NCBI GenBank assembly: GCA_964408425.1
Contig: CAYOZI010000024.1
Span: 1-11,728, forward strand
Direction of reading: 5' to 3'
DNA length: 11,728 bases
Source: UBA10210 sp964408425
GTDB lineage: Archaea; Micrarchaeota; Micrarchaeia; Norongarragalinales; Norongarragalinaceae
Shown here piece after piece: positions 1 through 4,957 of the stretch (position 1 is the stretch's first letter; every line of letters starts with the position of its first letter). The translations under genes and the position numbers were made by a program. The notes under the pieces are model-generated. The model had not been told where the DNA came from. It searched no databases and was given only the letters and a program-made list of their open reading frames with translations.

Positions 1-359
1 TAACCAGGGAAAAGCTGGTTTGGATAGGGATTTTGAGCGGGACGGACTTCAACGAGGGGATATACGGCATAGGGCCGAAAAAGGCTTTGAAGCTCGTGAA
101 GGAGCACAAGACGTTCGAAAGCATTTTGGCCGCGATAAAAAAGGAGATGGACTGGAAGCCGGTTCAGGAATTGTTCTTGAAGACCCCTTACAAGGAAATC
201 CCGAAGGAAGAATTGAAAACGGGAAAGCCGGACAGGGAGAAGATGATAGCGTTCATGCAGGAAAGGGATTTTTCCGTGGAGAGGGTGGAGAATTCGATTG
301 CAAAGGCGTTCAACCAGCCGGTCGATTCGAAGCAAGGGCAGTTGGAAAAATGGTTTTGA
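1..359 (+). CDS. fen: Flap endonuclease FEN-1, C-terminal part (5' end outside window)
   Basis: FEN-1 is the structure-specific nuclease that removes 5' flaps during Okazaki-fragment maturation and repair. The reading frame is open from the window edge, so only the last ~119 residues are seen. It begins TREKLVWIGILSGTDFN, the family's conserved segment with the metal-binding Asp of GTDFN, followed by the helix-two-turn-helix DNA-binding motif GIGPKKALKLV. The last residues, QGQLEKWF, fit a PCNA-interacting peptide (QxxLxxWF) at the extreme C-terminus, as in archaeal and eukaryotic FEN-1. A TTG at 33 is not a start, because homology continues upstream of it. The Nudix gene begins 14 nt downstream on the same strand, so the two are probably cotranscribed. 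Identity is secure; only the 5' truncation by the window is missing information. Confidence 0.95.
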   Translation, partial: TREKLVWIGILSGTDFNEGIYGIGPKKALKLVKEHKTFESILAAIKKEMDWKPVQELFLKTPYKEIPKEELKTGKPDREKMIAFMQERDFSVERVENSIAKAFNQPVDSKQGQLEKWF

Positions 360-373
360 AAACGGTGTGAAAA

Positions 374-931
374 ATGGCGATAAAAAAATGGAAGCTGCAC
401 TCGGAAAAATCGCGTTTCAAAACGCGCTGGTGGAGCGTGGTTGAAAGGAAATTCACGATGGGTTCGGGAAGGAAGGTAAGCTGGTTCGTGCTGAAAAAGC
501 CGAATGCAGTTTGCGTTTTTTGCCTTACGAAGGAAGGAAAGGTAGTTGCGATAGAATACTTCCGACCGGGAATAAGAAAAATCGTCGTTGACTTGCCCTG
601 CGGCTACATAAACAAGGGGGAAACGCCGTTGAAAGCTGCGAAAAGGGAATTAATGGAGGAAACGGGTTACGCAGCAAAGAAATTCGTTTACCTCGGGGAA
701 TACGCTGGCAACTCTCAGGGCGATACTCTGATGCTCCCTTGCTTCCTGGCGCTGGGCGGCGAAAAGGCAGGAAAACAAAATCTGGATTACGGCGAGGAAA
801 TAGAAGTCAGGATTCTGGGTTTGAAGGAACTGCTGGGAAAGATAAGGGCCGGAAAATTCGCCGATTCGACGAGAATCACGGCAGTGTTTTTAGCGTTGGA
901 AAAGCTGGGCAAATTGAAAATCAAGCTCTAA
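374..931 (+). CDS. Nudix hydrolase, ADP-ribose pyrophosphatase-like
   Basis: Nudix enzymes hydrolyse nucleoside diphosphates linked to another moiety; the size (185 aa) and layout suggest an ADP-sugar pyrophosphatase, though the substrate is inferred. The Nudix box is complete: it starts at GYINKGE (about residues 76-82) and continues to RELMEETGY, fitting G-x5-E-x7-REUxEExGU with both glutamates of the EExG core present. The motif PCG just before the box is common in ADP-ribose pyrophosphatases. The ATG at 374 is preceded by GGTGTGA at 364-370, a plausible Shine-Dalgarno site. It follows fen-1 by 14 nt. Its TAA overlaps the TAG of the converging membrane-protein gene, so the two 3' ends share bases and there is no room for a separate terminator. 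Confidence 0.92.
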   Translation: MAIKKWKLHSEKSRFKTRWWSVVERKFTMGSGRKVSWFVLKKPNAVCVFCLTKEGKVVAIEYFRPGIRKIVVDLPCGYINKGETPLKAAKRELMEETGYAAKKFVYLGEYAGNSQGDTLMLPCFLALGGEKAGKQNLDYGEEIEVRILGLKELLGKIRAGKFADSTRITAVFLALEKLGKLKIKL

Positions 932-1398
932 AATCCGAAGAAGCCGAACAAAACGCTTCCAAACCACAATACCGCGACCGTCTTTATGGCCCTCGCGGCG
1001 ATTATTACCACCAAAAACTTTTTCCAGTCCATCCCCAATGTTCCCGCGACTATCGGCATGAGGTCTCCTATGAACGGAATCCAAGGGCTTGCCAGTAGGA
1101 CGGGCCATCCGAATTTTTCAAACCACTTTTCGGCTTTCTTCTCGCCTTTCGGGTCTCGTTGGACGAGGAAAACGTGTATTCCCTTCAAACCCACTATGTA
1201 GTTGATGGAAGCGGAAAGCGTCGAAGCGACGAGCGTGACGAGAAGAATCTGTTCTACGCTCCACAATTTCAGCGCGAGAATCAAAACGGGTTCCGAAGGA
1301 AAGGGAAGGAGGGATGCTGAAAGGAATAGGACGATGAACAATCCTCCAAGCCCGTAAGACTGCAAGAGCATTACGGCGGCAGCCAAGTCCAAAACCAT
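928..1398 (-). CDS. VTT/DedA-like membrane protein (YqaA type)
   Basis: This is a small polytopic membrane protein of the SNARE-associated/DedA (VTT) superfamily. Members are linked to lipid scrambling and membrane homeostasis, but the substrate here is unknown. Seen in the sequence: a hydrophobic N-terminus, the segment SASLLPFPSEPVLI typical of YqaA-like members (re-entrant helix with conserved Pro and Glu), a second hydrophobic stretch ending NYIVGLKG, an amphipathic cytosolic part (KKAEKWFEKFG), then ASPWIPFIGDLMPIVAG, a counterpart of the first re-entrant motif, and a final membrane helix. About 156 aa is normal for this short subfamily. A GTG at 1410 would add four residues. The ATG at 1398 is preferred because GTGATT lies 7 nt upstream as a Shine-Dalgarno match. 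It follows metK by about 23 nt and is probably in its operon. Confidence 0.85.
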   Translation of the reverse strand: MVLDLAAAVMLLQSYGLGGLFIVLFLSASLLPFPSEPVLILALKLWSVEQILLVTLVASTLSASINYIVGLKGIHVFLVQRDPKGEKKAEKWFEKFGWPVLLASPWIPFIGDLMPIVAGTLGMDWKKFLVVIIAARAIKTVAVLWFGSVLFGFFGF

Positions 1399-1421
1399 AA
1401 GGTCAATCACGGCTGGAGCGG

Positions 1422-2606
1422 TTAAAATAGTTTCTTAAGCTCGTGCACCTTGTCCGTCTTTTCCCACGTGAATTCCGGCTCTTCCCTTCCGAAGTGCCCG
1501 TAAGCCGCGGTTTTCCTGTAAATCGGCCTGAGCAGGTTCAAGTGGCTTATGATTTCCGCGGGCTTGAGCGGGAAAACTTTTTCTACGGCATCAGCAAGCT
1601 TTTCGTCCGCCACTTTCCCGGTTCCGAACGTGTCCACATACAGGGAAACGGGTTTCGCAACGCCGATGCTGTAAGCAAGCTGCACTTCGCACTTTTCAGC
1701 CAAGCCTAAAGCAACGATGTTCTTGGCTATATAACGAGCCGCGTAAGCGCCGCTTCTATCCACTTTGCTCGGATCTTTGCCGGAAAAACAGCCGCCTCCA
1801 TGGCGCGCGTACCCTCCGTAAGTATCCACGATTATTTTCCTTCCCGTTACTCCCGTATCCGCTTCGGGCCCTCCGACTTCGAAAACTCCCGTAGCGTTGA
1901 TGTAAAACTTCGTGTTCTCATCGACAAGGTTCCCGCAAACGGGTTTTATCACGTGTTCCTTCACGTCTTCGACCAGCTGTCCGTTTGCTATATCGGGGTT
2001 ATGCTGGACTGCGATTACGACCGCATCCACGCGCACGGGCTTTCCGTTTTCGTACTCAACCGTAACCTGGCTTTTCCCGTCCGGCCTCACCCAGTCCAGA
2101 ATTTTTTTCTTCCTCACTTCAGCGAGCCTTCGCGCGAGCTTGTGCGCCAGCATGATGGGCATAGGCATCAGTTCGGGCGTTTCGTTGCACGCAAATCCGA
2201 ACATCATTCCCTGGTCTCCCGCCCCCTGTTCTTTCTCCTTCGAAGAATCGACTCCAACGGCGATGTTCTTGCTCTGCGCGTGGATGGAAACCCAAACTCC
2301 ACAGTCCTTCCAGTCCAAGCCGAACTCGGGATTCGTATAGCCGATGTCCCTGAGGGTATTCCGCACTACTCCCTGGACGTCGACGTAACCCGAAGTGGTG
2401 ACTTCGCCGGCAACGAAAACCGAACCGGTCGTGGTGAGCGTTTCCACTGCAACGCGAGACTTCGGGTCCTGCCTGATCAAATCGTCTAGAATGGCGTCGC
2501 TGACCTGGTCACAGATTTTAGACACTAAAGAATGATAGACTCATTCAGCAGTATTGTCCGGGTGACCTTCGGTGACACTCTCTGACGTAAAAAATCGTTT
2601 TCCCAT
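1422..2606 (-). CDS. metK: S-adenosylmethionine synthetase, bacterial type, interrupted by an in-frame 36-nt intron
   Basis: MetK makes S-adenosylmethionine from methionine and ATP in the cytoplasm. Coding parts are complement(2554..2606) and complement(1422..2517); joined they give 382 residues, close to the ~384 of E. coli MetK. Motifs in the joined protein: GHPDK at 14-18 with His15 and Asp17, GAGDQG at 116-121, the glycine-rich loop GGGCFSGKD at 258-266, and the terminal AYGHFGRE. This is the bacterial family, not the archaeal AMA-type enzyme usual in Archaea, which suggests lateral acquisition. Read straight through, the frame hits TGA at 2543-2541 after codon 21; excision of 2553-2518 removes it and restores DKICDQ. 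TGA is a normal stop here (fen, the phosphatase). The ATG at 2606 is preceded by GGGGGATT. A GTG at 2525, inside the intron, opens a 367-residue frame but would lose the active-site loop. The upstream TATA is at 2681-2692. Confidence 0.9.
2518..2553 (-). other. Putative BHB-type mRNA intron in metK (36 nt)
   Basis: The intron splits the Lys18 codon (phase 2). Read on the minus strand, the pieces are: 5' exon central strand GGAC (2559-2556); bulge AA^U (2555-2553); inner pairs ACU (2552-2550) with AGU (2526-2524); a 3x3 internal loop; a 6-bp stem GAATGA (2546-2541) with TCATTC (2535-2530) closed by GTCTA; the 3' central strand GUCU (2523-2520), pairing with GGAC with one G-U; bulge AA^A (2519-2517). 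An outer helix GGTCAC (2567-2562) with GTGACC (2512-2507) joins the exons across a CC/AUCU internal loop. Cuts after the second base of each bulge, the rule for the tRNA splicing endonuclease, restore DKICDQ. Sequence ambiguity allows three equivalent junctions, and the structure picks one of them. The outer part is relaxed rather than canonical. Splicing is inferred, not shown. Confidence 0.78.
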
Positions 2607-2679
2607 CTTAATCCCCCTTTTTTCTTTACAAACTTCATAGGCGCTATGTTTACGCCCCAAAAATATGGTAGCATCGCGG

Positions 2680-2692
2680 TATATTATATTTG
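2680..2692 (-). promoter_or_regulatory. Probable metK TATA box
   Basis: The minus strand reads AAATATAATATA here, an archaeal TATA-like element. Transcription would start about 25 nt downstream, near 2655-2665, leaving a leader of roughly 50-60 nt before the ATG at 2606. The leader contains GGCG and CGCC blocks that could form a short hairpin, and the site GGGGGATT just before the start codon. I see no recognisable SAM riboswitch. Confidence 0.5.
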
Positions 2693-2727
2693 CGAGCCCA
2701 GCTAGCCACCGGCAAGGGGGTCTGATC

Positions 2728-2738
2728 AAATTTATAAG
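2728..2738 (+). promoter_or_regulatory. TATA box of the homing-endonuclease gene
   Basis: AAATTTATAAG lies with its TATA core (2731-2738) about 25-29 nt upstream of the ATG at 2760. The predicted start of transcription therefore falls at or next to the start codon, giving a leaderless mRNA. No Shine-Dalgarno sequence is seen before that ATG, which agrees. The core is nearly palindromic and could also be read as TATA on the minus strand towards metK. Confidence 0.55.
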
Positions 2739-2759
2739 CTCCAGATTTTTGCGGTAGTT

Positions 2760-3551
2760 ATGGAATTGGTGACGCAGAAGGATTTCATTAACACTTACGC
2801 GTACCCGAGTTTTGCTAAGAAGGCGCTTGAGAAATGTAACGATTGGTTTCCGGTACTCGAGTCGGCAGATCTGGCTGGAATTATTGGTGGTTTGATAACG
2901 GACGGGCATATTCAAACACGGGCTATGGGCAGGCATACAAAATACGAGTATATCGGATTTTTTTCCGACAATTATCCGGAACTTGCCGCATTCAACGAAA
3001 AAATTAAATCCCTGTTTGGCGTTGAGGGAAAAATAACCAGCTGGGGGGAGAGGTACAACGGCAGAAGCAGCGGGGTCATAATTAGCAATGCCGCCCTAGC
3101 CAGAGTGCTTACGCTTTGCGGCTGTCCGGCCGGAGAAAAAGTATCACAAAAGTTCGAAGTACCCGGGTGGATACGGAAAGGCAATAAGGAAATCCAATCC
3201 TCATTCTTACGAAGCTCTTTTTCCTGTGACGGAACCATATTTTTTGAAAACGATTCCAAAAGATGGAGAATAAAAATCGTCATGTACAAACAGGAAAAAC
3301 TTTCATCCGATCTGAGAAGATATTTGGAAACGCTGAGGCAAATGCTCAGGGACACATTCCAAATCTCAACCTCGGAGCTATCCTATGCTGCAAAGTACGT
3401 GAGAAGGAAGGATGGCGCAAAAATGATGGGTTTGTCGTTCTACGTACAAAGAGAGTCAATACCCGATTTTGCAAAAGAGATCGGGTTCGATATAACATAT
3501 AAAAACGTTAAGTTACAGAAAGCTATTTACTGGGCTACGAGTAGGGATTGA
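2760..3551 (+). CDS. LAGLIDADG homing endonuclease, free-standing, overlapping tRNA-Ile
   Basis: This 263-residue protein has two LAGLIDADG helices in one chain, the monomeric homing-endonuclease layout. Motif 1 is LAGIIGGLITDGH at residues 38-50 and motif 2 is SFLRSSFSCDG at 148-158; the motif-ending acidic residues Asp48 and Asp157 that bind catalytic metal are both present, so it may be active. No intein splicing blocks flank it. It stands outside the intron: its last codons cover the pre-tRNA leader, the 3-nt tRNA 5' exon and the first bases of the tRNA intron, with its TGA at 3549-3551 inside the intron. A tRNA promoter candidate (3497-3505) lies within its coding sequence. It looks AT-richer than its neighbours, in line with a mobile origin. 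Its target could be an intronless tRNA-Ile or another site; the sequence does not say. Confidence 0.88.
   Translation: MELVTQKDFINTYAYPSFAKKALEKCNDWFPVLESADLAGIIGGLITDGHIQTRAMGRHTKYEYIGFFSDNYPELAAFNEKIKSLFGVEGKITSWGERYNGRSSGVIISNAALARVLTLCGCPAGEKVSQKFEVPGWIRKGNKEIQSSFLRSSFSCDGTIFFENDSKRWRIKIVMYKQEKLSSDLRRYLETLRQMLRDTFQISTSELSYAAKYVRRKDGAKMMGLSFYVQRESIPDFAKEIGFDITYKNVKLQKAIYWATSRD
3497..3505 (+). promoter_or_regulatory. Probable tRNA-Ile TATA box, inside the endonuclease ORF
   Basis: ATATAAAAA is a good archaeal TATA core. A start about 25 nt downstream falls near 3526-3530, just before the outer helix of the pre-tRNA BHB begins at 3531, giving a leader of about 15 nt before G1 at 3544. A second AT-rich site, TAATAAAA at 3561-3568, lies in the loop of the intron and is less likely to be a promoter, because starting there would lose the 5' exon. 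Confidence 0.5.
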
Positions 3552-3655
3552 CGCTAGTTCTAATAAAATTGGCTTCGACTACATCCTGTAGCTTAGTCTG
3601 GTGGAGCGTTCGACTGATAATCGAAAGGTCCCCGGTCCAAATCCGGGCAGGCCCA
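3544..3655 (+). tRNA. tRNA-Ile (anticodon GAU) with a 38-nt intron at position 3/4
   Basis: Exon 1 is GGG (3544-3546) and exon 2 is 3585-3655. The joined tRNA has acceptor GGGCCTG pairing perfectly with CAGGCCC (3648-3654) and discriminator A at 3655. The D stem is GCTT/GAGC with the GG pair in the loop. The anticodon stem is TTCGA/TCGAA, its loop CTGATAA at 3614-3620 with anticodon GAT at 3616-3618. The variable region is AGGTC and the T stem CCCGG/CCGGG with loop TCCAAAT. CCA is not encoded. Without the intron model the first three acceptor pairs fail (CAT against CCC), so a contiguous gene call starting at 3582 would be defective. T-rich sequence follows at 3657-3666, and the phosphatase gene starts 27 nt after the tRNA and may be cotranscribed. 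Confidence 0.93.
3547..3584 (+). other. BHB intron of pre-tRNA-Ile at position 3/4 (38 nt)
   Basis: The central helix is GUAG (3541-3544) with CUAC (3579-3582), four Watson-Crick pairs. The 5' bulge is GG^A (3545-3547) and the 3' bulge AU^C (3583-3585). Cutting after the second base of each bulge gives exactly GGG plus CCTG. The inner helix pairs 3548-3551 with 3575-3578 and, after one mismatch, 3553-3559 with 3567-3573, around a 7-nt loop. The outer helix pairs leader 3531-3539 with 3587-3595 (nine pairs including G-U), separated from the bulges by one A-C mismatch. No other junction restores the acceptor stem. Position 3/4 is non-canonical compared with the usual 37/38. Confidence 0.9.
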
Positions 3656-3656
3656 C

Positions 3657-3666
3657 TTTCTTTTTT
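3657..3666 (+). terminator. T-rich tract after tRNA-Ile, possible terminator
   Basis: TTTCTTTTTT directly follows the tRNA 3' end. Archaeal RNA polymerase commonly terminates at oligo-T. The next gene's ribosome site AGGGTGA (3667-3673) follows at once and I see no convincing TATA for it, so partial read-through into the phosphatase gene is likely. Confidence 0.4.
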
Positions 3667-3681
3667 AGGGTGAAGAAAAAA

Positions 3682-4284
3682 ATGGTGAAACGCATTTTTC
3701 TCGTCCGGCACGGGGAGACTATCGGCAACGAGCTGGACCTCATCCAGGGGACTTCGGACAGCGCCCTTTCCAAGAAAGGCGTGGAACAGGCGAAATCCCT
3801 CTCAAAAGTTTTCCAGGACGAGAGCGTGAATGCGGTTTACTGCAGCGACTTGGGAAGAACCAGGCAAACTCTCGAATTAAGCGGAATAGCGAAAAAGCCG
3901 GTAGTGCGGACTGTTTTCTCGAGCGCCATTCGCGAGAGGAATTACGGAAAGCTGGAAAACCGCGCGTACGTTTCCATCAAGCCGCCTGAATCGGATTTTC
4001 TTTTCCACTCGAACGCCAAGCCGGACGGCGGTGAGAGCATCGAGGATTTGGGAAAAAGGATAACGCCTTTTTTCGAAACGCTTTTGAAAGAGAACGGCGG
4101 AGGGGAGACGGTCGTGATAGTAACCCACCACAACGTCGTCGTTACGATGCTCTGCCACTTGCTTGGCTTGCCGTTTGAAAAATGGCGTTTGTTCAAGTGC
4201 GGCAACGCTTCCGTCTCGGAACTGGTTTTCGAGGACGGAATGTGGAGGATCAAGACCGTCAACGACTCTTGCCACTTCGGCTGA
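3682..4284 (+). CDS. Histidine phosphatase superfamily protein (phosphoglycerate mutase-like)
   Basis: A 200-residue protein of the RHG-motif superfamily, whose members transfer or hydrolyse phosphate through a phosphohistidine. The catalytic set is complete: VRHGE with Arg9, His10 (phosphorylated) and Gly11; Arg59 in SDLGRTRQT; the probable general acid Glu85 in IRERNYG; and His149 in VTHHN. The length fits the cofactor-dependent PGM / alpha-ribazole phosphatase / broad phosphatase group, and the substrate cannot be told. The ATG at 3682 is chosen because AGGGTGA at 3667-3673 is a good ribosome site 8 nt upstream; the frame is open further upstream only because it crosses the tRNA. It lies directly behind tRNA-Ile. 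Its 3' end overlaps the converging unknown gene by 26 nt. Confidence 0.9.
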   Translation: MVKRIFLVRHGETIGNELDLIQGTSDSALSKKGVEQAKSLSKVFQDESVNAVYCSDLGRTRQTLELSGIAKKPVVRTVFSSAIRERNYGKLENRAYVSIKPPESDFLFHSNAKPDGGESIEDLGKRITPFFETLLKENGGGETVVIVTHHNVVVTMLCHLLGLPFEKWRLFKCGNASVSELVFEDGMWRIKTVNDSCHFG

Positions 4285-4660
4285 ACTTCGGCACCACGTG
4301 TTTTGAAACCGCGTCCAGCAAAAGGCCGAAGTTCCTGCGTTCGTTCTCTCTGGCAATCCTTTCGTCCCTCAGTTCGAACTGTTTTTTGAAGCTGCCTTCA
4401 GGAATTTCGCGCCCTTTGACCGCGTGCGACAAGTCAAAATCTATTTTCGATTCCAACTCCTGTTGTTTTCCGCGTATCTCGTCGTCGAGCTTTTTCAAAT
4501 GGCCGGAAAGTTCTTTGACGAGAACGGGGGCTTGGGCAAGCTTTCTCCTGAGGATGAAATTCTTGGCTAGATCGGGAATCCCCCCGTCCGGATGGTGCTT
4601 TCCGAGTTCCGACGAAACCCGTTCCGCAAACTTTTCATGCGCCTCTCGCTTTGGACTCAC
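4259..4660 (-). CDS. Conserved-looking hypothetical protein, charged and helical
   Basis: I do not recognise this protein (133 aa from the chosen start). It is rich in Lys, Glu and Arg, has no membrane segment or signal, and its middle part (roughly residues 45-75, including KELSGHLKKLDDEIRGKQQ) looks like an amphipathic helix or coiled coil. A GTG at 4660 is preferred over the TTG at 4666: GGGGTGG lies 7-8 nt before the GTG but abuts the TTG. The start overlaps the end of cutA on the same strand, which suggests translational coupling, and the end overlaps the converging phosphatase gene by 26 nt. It appears to be the last gene of a three-gene operon. A coincidental open frame cannot be excluded, but the frame is coherent, without stops, and well placed. 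Confidence 0.62.
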   Translation of the reverse strand: MSPKREAHEKFAERVSSELGKHHPDGGIPDLAKNFILRRKLAQAPVLVKELSGHLKKLDDEIRGKQQELESKIDFDLSHAVKGREIPEGSFKKQFELRDERIARENERRNFGLLLDAVSKHVVPKFSRSGKSR

Positions 4661-4952
4661 GCTCAACCCACCCCGCGTACTCCGCGCTAGCCTCCGGCTT
4701 GAAAAACAATACGCATGGAATCTCGTAAGAATGCATTTTCCTTATCTCCTTTTCCAGTTTCCCCTTGTTTTTTGAACCCGCCTTCAACAGCAAAAGCGCT
4801 TCGGTCGTCCTCTCCATTTTTCCCTTCCAGTAAAAAAAGGATTTTGCATTGGGAATTACTAACGCACAGGCTGCAAGGCGCTTTTTGACCAGGGAAAAAC
4901 CGATCTTTTCCGCCTCCTTCGAGTTTTTGCAGGTGACGTAAACGAAAAGCAT
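4635..4952 (-). CDS. cutA: CutA1-like divalent-ion tolerance protein
   Basis: CutA is a small, very stable trimeric ferredoxin-like protein of the PII-like group. It was first linked to copper tolerance and its true role is unsettled. The 105 residues carry the family pattern: FVYVTCKNSKEAEKI at the N-terminus, LVKKRLAACALVIP, then SFFYWKGKME, and YEIPCVLFF followed by YAGWVERE. A TTG at 4967 would add five residues; the ATG at 4952 is preferred because the beta strand LFVYVTC normally begins the family. It starts 5 nt after the stop of the metallo-beta-lactamase gene, and its 3' end overlaps the next gene, so the three are probably one operon. The context gives no metal-related hint. Confidence 0.92.
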   Translation of the reverse strand: MLFVYVTCKNSKEAEKIGFSLVKKRLAACALVIPNAKSFFYWKGKMERTTEALLLLKAGSKNKGKLEKEIRKMHSYEIPCVLFFKPEASAEYAGWVERESKARGA

Positions 4953-4957
4953 GAGAT

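Noticed and set aside
1800..2489. A 229-residue plus-strand frame opposite metK
   Set aside because: Antisense shadow of a highly conserved enzyme gene, with composition typical of a reverse-complement reading.
1422..2525. metK starting at the GTG at 2525
   Set aside because: It would lack the conserved first 17 residues including the catalytic GHPD loop, which are encoded directly upstream in the same frame; the GTG lies in the intron.
2518..2553. Intein, selenocysteine/pyrrolysine read-through, or frameshift as the explanation of the metK break
   Set aside because: 36 nt is far too short for an intein. The frame is unchanged, so no frameshift is involved. Read-through would insert 12 residues into an invariant active-site loop, and TGA is an ordinary stop in neighbouring genes.
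2608..2700. A SAM riboswitch in the metK leader
   Set aside because: Only one short GC hairpin is visible and none of the known SAM-riboswitch cores can be recognised.
2541..2936. A 131-residue minus-strand frame ending in the MetK N-terminus
   Set aside because: Only the last 22 codons (from the ATG at 2606) are MetK-like. The upstream part crosses two promoters and the antisense of the endonuclease gene.
3582..3655. A contiguous tRNA-Ile gene with a defective acceptor stem (pseudogene), or 5' editing of its first three bases by a Thg1-like enzyme
   Set aside because: Mismatch limited to positions 1-3 does resemble 5' editing, but the upstream GGG, the perfect BHB core and the long inner and outer helices explain it fully with ordinary archaeal splicing.
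3601..3681. N-terminal extension of the histidine phosphatase back to 3601
   Set aside because: It would translate the tRNA. The ATG at 3682 has a good ribosome site and begins the family's first beta strand.
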